DNA of 5,713 bases from an uncultured bacterium (GCA_902765655.1 CACXAK010000108.1:1-5713), one strand, 5' to 3'; positions 1 through 5,713 are shown, counted from the first letter of the stretch. Notes: generated from the sequence alone by a model not told the origin. Numbers and translations: made by a program.

Positions 1-243
1 TGCTTTGCCTTTTACAGAATGATGGAATGCTTTTGCGTCATATTTTATATCCCTGAAAATTTCAGACGGAAGATCAAATAAAGAATTTCTGACTAAATGT
101 CCGTTACTTGGCAGCGGCTTTATAAATGTTCTATTTGATAATTCTTTATTTACGTCAAAATTTTTTTTCACATTATCAGCACGATACTGTTGAACTGCCT
201 GAGTGTTATTTTGTAAGTATGATTGGATTAAATTTGTTCTCAT
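1..243 (-). CDS. Hypothetical protein, N-terminal 81 residues (runs off the window)
   Basis: An open frame reads on the minus strand from an ATG at 243 to the window edge without a stop, giving 81 residues that begin MRTNLIQSYLQNN. The visible part is polar and soluble-looking, with no signal peptide, membrane segment or family motif that I recognise. The start is supported by context: its ATG shares one base with the TAA that ends the undamaged frame of the upstream gene (TAATG). This is a classic arrangement for translational coupling, so the two are probably one transcript and may act together. No strong Shine-Dalgarno is visible, which also fits coupling. Function is unknown, and the true length cannot be judged because the 3' part lies outside the window. 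Confidence 0.7.
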   Translation of the reverse strand, partial: MRTNLIQSYLQNNTQAVQQYRADNVKKNFDVNKELSNRTFIKPLPSNGHLVRNSLFDLPSEIFRDIKYDAKAFHHSVKGKA

Positions 244-1342
244 TATCCGACCACACTTTCTTTATTTTTGTCAATAACATCTTTTTCAGAAACTTTTGAC
301 GGTTTACTTGTAATATGAATTGTATTTAAAACTCCAAGAATTGTTGCAGCGGCAGCCAAAGCCAAAACACCTTTTCCTGAATATTTTTCAAGCATATTTT
401 TTGCATTTTTAGCCAAATAAAATTCTTTTGCACTATCAACAAAACTTCTGATTTTTCAAGCATATTTTTTGCATTTTTAGCCAAATAAAATTCTTTTGCA
501 CTATCAACAAAACTTCTGCCAAAAACTTTCAAAGAATGAGAAAAATCTTTCATATTCCAGAATTTTAATGTCGCAACATTAAAATATGATTCCCACGGTT
601 TTTGGAATGCAAGTGCAACCCCCGCAGCAGCCCACAAATATGATGAAATACTGCGCGCAAGAGTAGATTTAACCAAGACTTCTTTATACATTGGTTTTAC
701 TGCCTGATCCGAGTCATTCAGATTCGTACCAAGACCGTTTCGTTTTGCAATTTTATCAAAGCGTTTGTTTAAATCGCCCTTCTTATTCGGATCACCATAT
801 AATAAATCCCATCTTGTAAATTCAACACTTTCTCCGACCTTATGATACTCATAACTGGTCAAATCAAAATCGTCTTTGCTTTCAGGTAATTGGTGGTAGA
901 CTTTTAAATACGGAAGTTGAGTATCGACACCTGTTATCCATTTTACTGGAGTATTTACAAAGGATTTTGAAAGAGTTTTTGCAAGAGCGTAGAAAACTAC
1001 CCCCAAAGCCATTTTATTACCAAGTTTTCGAGCAGCAGACTGATCAAATGCCGGAAAATATTTTGCAGCGGAATTAAATACTGACATCAAAGTTAAACTG
1101 CCTACAACATAAGGCACTGTGCCCATTGTCAAAAATTCGTAAAAGTCGGAATTTATGCTCCCTTTAAGCCCTCTTGCTGGATAAACGGTAAAAGCTTTTA
1201 TAAATTTATCCATTGCTATTCTTGTGCGGGTTGAAAAATTATTTTTTAAAAGAGTATCGCTCTTAGGAAGACCATTGTCCTGAGAGTCATTTGCTCTGAA
1301 TGATAAATTTTGTTTGTCGAAATTACTTACCGGTAAAATCAT
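243..1342 (-). pseudogene. Unknown multi-segment membrane protein, frameshifted by a 68-bp tandem duplication
   Basis: The frame opens at ATG 1342, preceded by GGAG five bases upstream. As it stands it ends at a TAA at 326-328 (338 residues). The first 297 residues look authentic: a polar N-terminus with NLSFRAN at about 12-18, then hydrophobic stretches near 72-92, 110-128 and 230-246. From residue 298 the protein runs out of frame because bases 383-450 are repeated exactly at 451-518, and 68 is not a multiple of three. Removing one copy leaves 1032 bases, or 343 residues. The tail then reads YSGKGVLALAAAATILGVLN, a fourth hydrophobic segment, and a charged end. Its TAA at 243-245 overlaps the next gene's ATG. 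The annotated end used here is that restored stop. I do not recognise the family; it is probably a lineage-specific inner-membrane protein. Whether the frameshift is real or an assembly error cannot be decided from the sequence. Confidence 0.75.
383..518. repeat. Perfect 68-bp tandem duplication (383-450 and 451-518)
   Basis: The two 68-base units are identical, directly abutting and in the same orientation. They start atttttcaagc and end aaaacttctg. Bases flanking the pair differ (t at 382 against g at 450; a at 451 against c at 519), so the unit is exactly 68 bp. It lies wholly within the membrane-protein gene and shifts its frame. With only two copies and no internal periodicity, this is a single duplication event (or assembly artefact) rather than a satellite array. 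Confidence 0.97.
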
Positions 1343-1372
1343 GTCAACTCCGCTGTACGATTTTTAGAATGC

Positions 1373-1395
1373 ATGTCAATATTTTTTTTTGACAT
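1373..1395. promoter_or_regulatory. Inverted repeat ATGTCAA-N9-TTGACAT upstream of the membrane-protein gene
   Basis: Perfect 7-base arms lie at 1373-1379 and 1389-1395, separated by a T-rich 9-base spacer. A third ATGTCAA, in direct orientation, sits at 1341-1347 and overlaps the start codon region. The element lies in the 88-bp gap between the end of uppP and the start at 1342. It could be a protein-binding site or a weak hairpin. No matching -10 box sits at the right distance from the TTGACA on the minus strand, so I do not call a promoter. The arms are short in very AT-rich DNA, so chance is possible. Confidence 0.25.
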
Positions 1396-1430
1396 AATAT
1401 TTAATTAAATTTACAAATTTTAATATATTT

Positions 1431-2297
1431 TTATTTAAAAATATTAAAAAATATCATGGTGAAAACACCCATCAATACGCAATACCAGCCGAATATATTT
1501 ATTGAAAATTTTGAAATAAATTTCATAAAATATTTAATACAAAAATATCCGACAATAGCAGAAACAATTGTCCCCAAAATTATAGCAGTCCAATTATAAC
1601 TTAATGCCTCCTCAACATCTATTTTTATAAGCGGATAGACCATTGAAGCACCTAAAATTATAGGAACACACAATAAGAAAGAATATCTAGCCGCAGTTTC
1701 TCTGTTTAAGCCGGCGAACAAGCCCGTTGCAATAGTCCATCCCGAACGGGAAAATCCGGGTAAAACGGCTAATCCCTGAGCTAACCCGATAAATATTGAC
1801 TGTTTTAAATTAGGAGTATCAAATTTTTCAACTCTTTTTTTAGAAAGATATTCGCTAAAAAACAAAACAAGACCGGTTAAAACGAGTAATCCCCCAACAA
1901 AAGCAGGATGATATACCAAATGTTCGGCGACATCATTTATCGGTAAAGCCAAAACAATAGTAATAATTGTACCAATTATTATATAAATTCCCAACTTAGC
2001 ATTTTTTACAGTATCGTTTTGGGAAGATTTTAAAATTTCTTTATTTTTTAATACTTCAAATAATGCCTTACATATTTCCCAAATATCTTTTCTGAAAAAT
2101 ATTATTACAGCTATAAGAGTCCCCAAATGAAGCATTATATCTAAAAATATTTCTTCATTTGACTGCTGTACAATTTCTATATTTTTAAAAATCTTATAAA
2201 AATTTGATGTAAAAACTAAATGAGCAGAACTTGAAATCGGCAAAAATTCGCTCAATCCCTGAACTATCCCCATTAAAACTGTTTGCAATATCGGCAT
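1431..2297 (-). CDS. uppP: Undecaprenyl-diphosphatase UppP (BacA)
   Basis: This integral membrane enzyme removes a phosphate from undecaprenyl diphosphate, regenerating the lipid carrier used for peptidoglycan and other envelope polymers; family members confer bacitracin resistance. The 288 residues are close to the usual length (about 265-290). The first signature, GIVQGLSEFLPISSSAHL at residues 10-27, carries the conserved Glu (E17), Ser (S23) and His (H26); position 13 is Gln where E. coli has Glu, a common variant. The second signature, PGFSRSGWTIA at 180-190, supplies the phosphate-binding Arg (R184) and Ser. The rest is a run of hydrophobic segments, including about 54-68, 103-120, 132-148, 208-222, 237-255 and 266-286. 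The start at 2297 lies only six bases after the queD stop, so it is almost certainly co-transcribed with queD. Identification is secure. Confidence 0.96.
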   Translation of the reverse strand: MPILQTVLMGIVQGLSEFLPISSSAHLVFTSNFYKIFKNIEIVQQSNEEIFLDIMLHLGTLIAVIIFFRKDIWEICKALFEVLKNKEILKSSQNDTVKNAKLGIYIIIGTIITIVLALPINDVAEHLVYHPAFVGGLLVLTGLVLFFSEYLSKKRVEKFDTPNLKQSIFIGLAQGLAVLPGFSRSGWTIATGLFAGLNRETAARYSFLLCVPIILGASMVYPLIKIDVEEALSYNWTAIILGTIVSAIVGYFCIKYFMKFISKFSINIFGWYCVLMGVFTMIFFNIFK

Positions 2298-2303
2298 TAT
2301 TTA

Positions 2304-2666
2304 CTACTCTTCCTCAAAATATGAACAACAAGATGTCTGTGTTTCCCAAACAGAAACCTTATGCAACTGAACAATTTTTTCTTTTAATTTTGAATAAATA
2401 TAAGAAGCAATCATCTCGCTTGAAGGACTTTCACCTTTAAAATCAGGAAGTTCATTTATATCTTTATGATCAAGCCCGTCCAAAACTTCGTTAAGTTCTT
2501 TTTTCAGAACTTTATAATCTATTAAAATATTACTTTTATCTAACGATTCTCCCCGCACAAAGGCCTCAACCATCCAATTATGTCCATGCTGATTTTCACA
2601 TGCTCCGTCATAATTCAGTAAATGATGAGCCGCTGAAAAAAACGCCTGTGTTTTTATTTCGAACAT
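2304..2666 (-). CDS. queD: 6-carboxytetrahydropterin synthase QueD (6-pyruvoyl-tetrahydropterin synthase family)
   Basis: QueD converts 7,8-dihydroneopterin triphosphate to 6-carboxy-5,6,7,8-tetrahydropterin, an early step towards preQ0 and queuosine in tRNA; it is cytosolic and zinc-dependent. The 120 residues match the short bacterial form. Zinc ligands are visible as H14 in FFSAAHH (9-15) and H27 and H29 in HGHNW (27-31). The catalytic set is C23, with D65 and H66 in GLDHKDIN. The substrate-binding PSSE (80-83, usually PTSE) and the Glu of VWETQ (E107) are also present. The start at 2666 has a good Shine-Dalgarno, GAGGA, seven bases upstream. It precedes uppP by six bases and follows kdsC after a 95-bp gap holding a repeat. 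No queC, queE or queF is in view. The general PTPS fold also includes related pterin enzymes, but the CxxxHGH layout favours QueD. Confidence 0.93.
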   Translation of the reverse strand: MFEIKTQAFFSAAHHLLNYDGACENQHGHNWMVEAFVRGESLDKSNILIDYKVLKKELNEVLDGLDHKDINELPDFKGESPSSEMIASYIYSKLKEKIVQLHKVSVWETQTSCCSYFEEE

Positions 2667-2684
2667 ATCAATTTCCTCAATTGC

Positions 2685-2754
2685 GAGATCCTTCGGCTTG
2701 AACTATCATTCTGAGAGAAGCGAAGAATCTCATTATCTAACACCTCAGAATGAT
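2685..2754. repeat. Small interspersed-type repeat with two interleaved inverted repeats
   Basis: This fills most of the gap between kdsC and queD. Arm a, GAGATCCTTCGGCTT (2685-2699), pairs with GAAGCGAAGAATCTC (2717-2731) at 12 of 15 positions. Arm b, ATCATTCTGAG (2705-2715), pairs perfectly with CTCAGAATGAT (2744-2754). The order a-b-a'-b' means both stems cannot form as simple nested hairpins. The words TCATTCTGAG and CGAAGAATCTC resemble a dispersed extragenic repeat that I recall from many bacterial genomes; copy number cannot be tested here. It would be transcribed between kdsC and queD and could affect read-through or mRNA stability. No T-run follows, so it is not an obvious terminator. 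Confidence 0.7.
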
Positions 2755-2761
2755 TCTTTAT

Positions 2762-3253
2762 TTATTCAAATTGTGATTCATAAATAAAATCACACAATTC
2801 TCTTACTGCACCCTTGCCACCATCTTTTGATGAAACAAAATTGCAAATATCCTGAACCTTTTTAACAGCATCCGCAGGGCAGGCACTTATTGCAACTTTT
2901 TCCAAAATAGGAATATCGGGTTCATCATCTCCCATATAAGAAACCTGAGAATAATCCAGCTCATATTTCTGCATAATCGCTTCCAATATAGGCAGTTTAT
3001 TTTTGACACCCTGATAAACTTCACTAAATCTTAAATCAACCGCTCTTCTGTCAACAGTTCCGTTTTTACGACCCGTAATTACAGCAGTCAAAAATCCGTT
3101 CCTTACCATTTTGGCAAGCCCGTGTCCGTCTTTTGCATTAAATGTTTTATATTCTGTTCCGTTTTCATCATAAGTAATACTGCCATCAGTCATTACTCCA
3201 TCAACATCGAAAACAAGAAGTTTTATTTTAGAAGCTTTTTCTTTTAAATCCAT
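2762..3253 (-). CDS. kdsC: 3-deoxy-D-manno-octulosonate 8-phosphate phosphatase KdsC (HAD family)
   Basis: KdsC removes phosphate from Kdo-8-phosphate to give Kdo, the sugar linking lipid A to the LPS core; it is a cytosolic tetrameric HAD phosphatase without a large cap domain. The 163 residues fit the usual 160-190. Motif I is FDVDGVMTDG (15-24) with nucleophile D16 and acid/base D18. NAKDGHG (39-45) is typical of the family. Motif II is ITGR (59-62, Thr60). The motif III lysine is K86 in GVKNKL. Motif IV is GDDEPD (108-113) with metal-binding Asp residues. The C-terminal GGKGAVREL (about 144-152) matches the substrate-closing tail of KdsC. The start at 3253 has AGGGG seven bases upstream. 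It heads the probable kdsC-queD-uppP transcript and is divergent from a glycosyltransferase. A related nonulosonate-phosphate phosphatase is possible but less likely. Confidence 0.92.
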   Translation of the reverse strand: MDLKEKASKIKLLVFDVDGVMTDGSITYDENGTEYKTFNAKDGHGLAKMVRNGFLTAVITGRKNGTVDRRAVDLRFSEVYQGVKNKLPILEAIMQKYELDYSQVSYMGDDEPDIPILEKVAISACPADAVKKVQDICNFVSSKDGGKGAVRELCDFIYESQFE

Positions 3254-3277
3254 TAAATATCCCCTAAATTCAAATTT

Positions 3278-3307
3278 ATTATACTATAAATATTTATTCT
3301 TTTGTAA
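3278..3307 (-). promoter_or_regulatory. Candidate promoter for kdsC
   Basis: On the minus strand a perfect -10 box TATAAT lies at 3283-3278, 18 bases after a weak -35 TTACAA at 3307-3302. The -10 ends 24 bases before the kdsC start codon, leaving a short leader that holds the AGGGG ribosome-binding site. The perfect -10 hexamer is the main support, and in DNA this AT-rich it is only moderate evidence. Confidence 0.4.
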
Positions 3308-3317
3308 TAATTTACAA
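3302..3317. promoter_or_regulatory. Dyad TTGTAA-N4-TTACAA in the divergent intergenic region
   Basis: Perfect 6-base arms at 3302-3307 and 3312-3317 flank TAAT. The dyad sits between the divergent starts of kdsC and the glycosyltransferase and covers the proposed kdsC -35, a natural place for a repressor or activator. It is short and made mostly of A and T, so it may be chance. Confidence 0.25.
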
Positions 3318-3333
3318 TTATTAAATAATCTCA

Positions 3334-4671
3334 TTGAAGTATTTTATCACTGAAAATATTGACACTGACAGCTTCAAAGTCTATCATAAATTGAGAGAAG
3401 AAATATTTGGAGGAAAAATGGTTAACGAATGGCCTGACGCGTATATGCACAATCCCAACATTAATAAACCAATCGAAGAAATTTGGGATGATATTGATAA
3501 TTACAGTTTTGAAGACCGATATGAATCCACGGAAAGACTGCATGCGAGTCTTAATATGGTCGTACCGTTTCCGCCGCTGAAATATAAAGGTAAACTTGTA
3601 AAAGGTGTATTTTATTCTCAGGCAACACGCACCATTATGGAAAAATATCCTGAATTAAAAGAAATATTTTTTGTAATCGCAAATTCAATGTTTTCTTCTT
3701 ATCCGAGAAATCACAAAGCGGATTATTTTTTCACCTGCTATAAAAATGAAGCAAGAGAAAGATACTTCAAAAACAAATATCCTGAAACAAAAGATATAAT
3801 TTGCCTGCCCTTGCAGGATGCGGATTTTCTCAACGAATATTATATAGGTCCGGTACCATATACCCCTAAAACAATTGACGTATTTTGTGTTTCAACACCA
3901 TTTCCGGTAAAAAATTTGCCTATCATTGCAGTTGCACTTAAAGAATACGAAAGAAAATACGGAAGGAGATTAAAAGTTGTTTATGCTATCGGTAAAAAAA
4001 CAGCCGTAAGAAGGGAGGACGGATCATTAGACTACTCTCAGGTAGAAGAATACGGGAGCAAACAACTTCGTTATGTAGATGAAGTATTTGACGGAAAAAC
4101 CAAGGATTATATTGATTTCTACCCGTTTATTGATTACAAAGATTTATCTAAATATTACTCCGCATCAAAATGTTGTGTTTTGGGTTCTCTTATTGAAGGG
4201 AAAAACAGATTTATAAGCGAATCCCAAAGCTGCGATGTACCGATAATTGTATTCAAAGATTTCAATAAATATTCAAGAGGAGATTTCCCTGTATTTTTCG
4301 GAAATGCAGGCGAATATGTTCCGTTATTTACTCCCGAATCATTAGCAGACACAATACACAAGGTTATAACCAATCCTCAGAATTATGAACCGAGGAAGAA
4401 TTATCTCGAACACTACGGAAGAAAGAATTTTGTAAATACAATTATAGACTCAAATCCGTATTATGCTGAAAATATCCCCAATTATGAAAAGGGTAAAACC
4501 CACGACAATTTTTGGGTTGATTTGGCATGTTATGATAATTATCAGGTGAGCTATCACGATTTCCTTTACGACAAAAAAACTAATCTATCACACGTTGTAG
4601 GGTTACAAAGTATAGAACGTCTGATTAAGTATTATTACCAAAAATTCGGATTACCATGGAAATACGACTAA
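3334..4671 (+). CDS. Probable GT-B fold glycosyltransferase (GT4-like, EX7E motif)
   Basis: The protein (up to 445 residues) resembles retaining GT-B glycosyltransferases, which move a sugar from a nucleotide donor onto a glycan, lipid or protein. The best evidence is the C-terminal half. FIDYKDLSKYYSASKCCVLG (265-284) is followed by EGKNRFISE (288-296), which gives the exact E-x7-E spacing of E288 and E296. Next come SCDVPIIVF (299-307) and GEYVPLFTPESLADTIHKVI (326-345), as expected for the donor-binding domain. No signal peptide or membrane segment is seen, so it is probably cytosolic or peripheral. The start is uncertain: TTG at 3334 has no Shine-Dalgarno, whereas ATG 3418 (residue 29) is preceded by GGAGG four bases upstream and would give 417 residues. 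I keep the longer form because the extra 28 residues look coding. It is divergent from kdsC and overlaps the ribF 3' end by 21 bases. Acceptor and donor are unknown. Confidence 0.75.
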   Translation: MKYFITENIDTDSFKVYHKLREEIFGGKMVNEWPDAYMHNPNINKPIEEIWDDIDNYSFEDRYESTERLHASLNMVVPFPPLKYKGKLVKGVFYSQATRTIMEKYPELKEIFFVIANSMFSSYPRNHKADYFFTCYKNEARERYFKNKYPETKDIICLPLQDADFLNEYYIGPVPYTPKTIDVFCVSTPFPVKNLPIIAVALKEYERKYGRRLKVVYAIGKKTAVRREDGSLDYSQVEEYGSKQLRYVDEVFDGKTKDYIDFYPFIDYKDLSKYYSASKCCVLGSLIEGKNRFISESQSCDVPIIVFKDFNKYSRGDFPVFFGNAGEYVPLFTPESLADTIHKVITNPQNYEPRKNYLEHYGRKNFVNTIIDSNPYYAENIPNYEKGKTHDNFWVDLACYDNYQVSYHDFLYDKKTNLSHVVGLQSIERLIKYYYQKFGLPWKYD

Positions 4672-5512
4672 AGATATATCCTTTTGAATTTGTTCCTTCA
4701 ATTCATTCAAATTATCAAACTTTTGTTCATGGCGAATGAATTTCAAGAAATAAACTTCTATTTTTTGGTCATAAATATCTTCATCAAATCCCTCTAAAAT
4801 GTGAGTTTCAAGAATTTTTGTACTCTCGTGGCATACTGTCGGCTTTGTTCCGAAATTTGCAATTCCCTGGATTTGTCTACCATCCTGTAATTTAATTTTT
4901 ACAAAATAAACTCCGTTTGGCGGCTCAACAATATTATCAGGATAATTTATATTTGCTGTCGGGAAATTAATTGTTCTGCCTATTTTATTGCCTTCAATTA
5001 CAACACCACATACCTTGAATTCTCTTCCCAACATTGAGTTTGCATCTTCGATTTTTCCATCTTCTAGATTTTTACGAATTGCTGAACTGCTGATTAATTT
5101 GCCGTTTAATTCCTGCTGCGCAAGAGATTCAAAACTATAACCAAATTTTTGCTGATTATTCTTCAAAAATTCGCAATTCCCTTCCCTGTTAAGCCCAAAA
5201 TGATGATTAAAACCTGTGAAATGAAGTCATTTTTGAAACATCATTAAAATCAAGTTCTATAATATAATCTGCACCGAGTTTTTCTATCATTTCATAACTT
5301 TCTTCCCGAGAAGAAATATATTTCGGCTCAATATGCTTCAAGAAGCAGTATGGTTGTTGCTTTAAAGTAACAACCGCAGATTTTGAATTGTTATTTTGGG
5401 CAAATTCGACAGCTTTTACTATTAATTTTTGATGAGCAATATGAACGCCGTCAAAAAAACCTAAGGCAAGCGACAAATTTGGAATTTCAATTAATTCTTT
5501 TATAATCTGCAT
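4651..5512 (-). pseudogene. ribF: Bifunctional riboflavin kinase/FAD synthetase RibF, split by an internal deletion and frameshift
   Basis: RibF phosphorylates riboflavin to FMN and adenylylates FMN to FAD. The N-terminal part starts at ATG 5512. It contains LGFFDGVHIAHQ, the nucleotidyltransferase motif with Ala where Gly is usual in HxGH, and continues to about 5222 (VSKMTS). There the frame shifts and soon hits a TAA at 5207-5209. From 5220 a different frame continues the same protein: FTGFNHHFGLNREGN, ISSSAIR (family ISSTxIR), then the kinase domain with GRTINFPTAN, PPNGVYFV, NFGTKPT, ETHILEG and IRHEQKFDNLNEL, ending at 4651. The pieces total about 287 residues against the usual 300-310. 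By comparison with known RibF proteins, roughly 15-20 residues are missing at the junction, and the lost length must be 2 modulo 3. A TTG at 5554 also opens the frame but lies inside the upstream gene. Since RibF is normally essential, an intact copy or an assembly error is likely. Confidence 0.9.
5141..5220. repeat. 80-bp perfect direct repeat, copy A (inside ribF)
   Basis: Bases 5141-5220 are identical to 5615-5694, in the same orientation, with an offset of 474. Flanks differ on both sides (a at 5140 against g at 5614; a at 5221 against t at 5695). Read on the minus strand, copy A encodes the RibF stretch from FTGFNHHFG to QQKFG and lies exactly at the ribF frame break, where its upstream edge is the break point. 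Confidence 0.97.
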
Positions 5513-5531
5513 AAATAAATTGTAACACGAA

Positions 5532-5618
5532 CTAATTAAATAATATTCCGACAATAGCAGCAGACATATAACCTGTTAATGTCCCGCAAATTAATGCTCT
5601 CAGACCAAGCCGTGCCAA
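5532..5618 (-). pseudogene. C-terminal tail of a probable concentrative nucleoside transporter (CNT/NupC family), cut off from its gene
   Basis: The minus strand encodes LARLGLRALICGTLTGYM followed by SAAIVGILFN and a TAG at 5532-5534. The LGLRAL-x-x-GTL pattern with a final small-residue hydrophobic helix closely resembles the C-terminus of Na+- or H+-coupled nucleoside transporters (NupC/CNT), recalled from the family rather than searched. Upstream, the frame runs into the copied ribF DNA and meets a TGA, so the transporter body is not attached here. The ribF ATG follows the stop by 19 bases, so in the undamaged genome the transporter gene probably lay directly upstream of ribF on the same transcript. 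With only about 28 residues, the family call is tentative. Confidence 0.55.
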
Positions 5619-5713
5619 ATTTTTGCTGATTATTCTTCAAAAATTCGCAATTCCCTTCCCTGTTAAGCCCAAAATGATGATTAAAACCTGTGAATATACC
5701 AACAGGCGAAAAA
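5615..5713 (-). pseudogene. ribF: Duplicated internal ribF fragment (80-bp repeat copy B plus 19 bp) at the window edge
   Basis: Bases 5615-5694 repeat the ribF segment 5141-5220 exactly. The remaining 19 bases to the window edge extend the same reading frame with FSPVGI directly before FTGFNHHFG. FSPVGI is what one would expect just before this motif in RibF, and it is absent from the ribF copy at 4651-5512. On its other side the fragment fuses to the transporter tail, where the RibF frame becomes meaningless and stops. The stretch therefore comes from ribF but is out of place. Confidence 0.85.

Noticed and set aside
383..518. CRISPR-like or satellite array
   Set aside because: There are only two abutting identical units with no spacer, which is a simple duplication.
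1374..1394. TTGACA hexamers on both strands as promoter -35 boxes
   Set aside because: Neither has a -10-like hexamer 16-18 bases downstream, and no plus-strand gene follows; the two are arms of the same inverted repeat.
2231..2440. Plus-strand open frame of 69 codons across the uppP/queD junction
   Set aside because: It lies antisense to two well-identified genes, has no family motif, and is explained as a shadow of their coding bias.
2685..2754. Intrinsic terminator after kdsC
   Set aside because: The stems are interleaved, widely spaced and not followed by a T-run on the minus strand.
3304..3315. Cyanobacterial NtcA site (GTA-N8-TAC) in the divergent region
   Set aside because: The GTA and TAC are separated by six bases, not eight, so the consensus is not met.
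3331..3543. Minus-strand open frame opposite the glycosyltransferase N-terminus
   Set aside because: It is antisense to a longer frame with protein-like content and has no recognisable motif of its own.
4155..4373. Minus-strand open frame inside the glycosyltransferase
   Set aside because: It is antisense to the conserved EX7E region of the plus-strand gene, so it is a shadow.
5510..5554. TTG at 5554 as the ribF start
   Set aside because: It would place 14 extra residues inside the transporter tail; ATG 5512, just after the transporter stop, gives a normal RibF N-terminus.

Overview
The window is strongly AT-rich bacterial DNA, densely coded and mostly on the minus strand, with genes running off both ends. 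KdsC (Kdo pathway) points to an outer-membrane, LPS-type envelope. One unknown membrane protein begins with an NLSFRAN-like stretch after a short polar leader, which I associate with AT-rich gut Gastranaerophilales (Melainabacteria). That lineage guess is an inference from memory and could be wrong.

Layout from left to right. 1-243 (-) is the start of an unrecognised protein that leaves the window. 243-1342 (-) is an unrecognised multi-segment membrane protein, frameshifted near its 3' end by a perfect 68-bp tandem duplication; its undamaged frame ends in a TAATG overlap with the first gene. 1431-2297 (-) is uppP, 2304-2666 (-) queD and 2762-3253 (-) kdsC. These three probably form one transcript, kdsC to queD to uppP, interrupted by a small interspersed-type repeat at 2685-2754. 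3334-4671 (+) is a divergent GT-B glycosyltransferase with an EX7E motif. It converges on ribF (-) with overlapping 3' ends. ribF (4651-5512) is split into two frames and lacks an internal piece. Upstream of it lies the C-terminal tail of a probable concentrative nucleoside transporter, and then, at the window edge, a second copy of an internal ribF segment (80 bp identical).

Functionally, kdsC, uppP and the glycosyltransferase fit envelope polysaccharide synthesis: Kdo supply, recycling of the undecaprenyl carrier and sugar transfer. queD (queuosine/7-deazaguanine) and ribF (FMN/FAD) are housekeeping cofactor genes.

I see no convincing new biological system. The most notable signal is structural: two separate perfect direct duplications in 5.7 kb, each breaking a gene, one of them normally essential. 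This is either recent rearrangement or, quite possibly, assembly error. No tRNA, rRNA, CRISPR, transposase or clear intrinsic terminator was seen.
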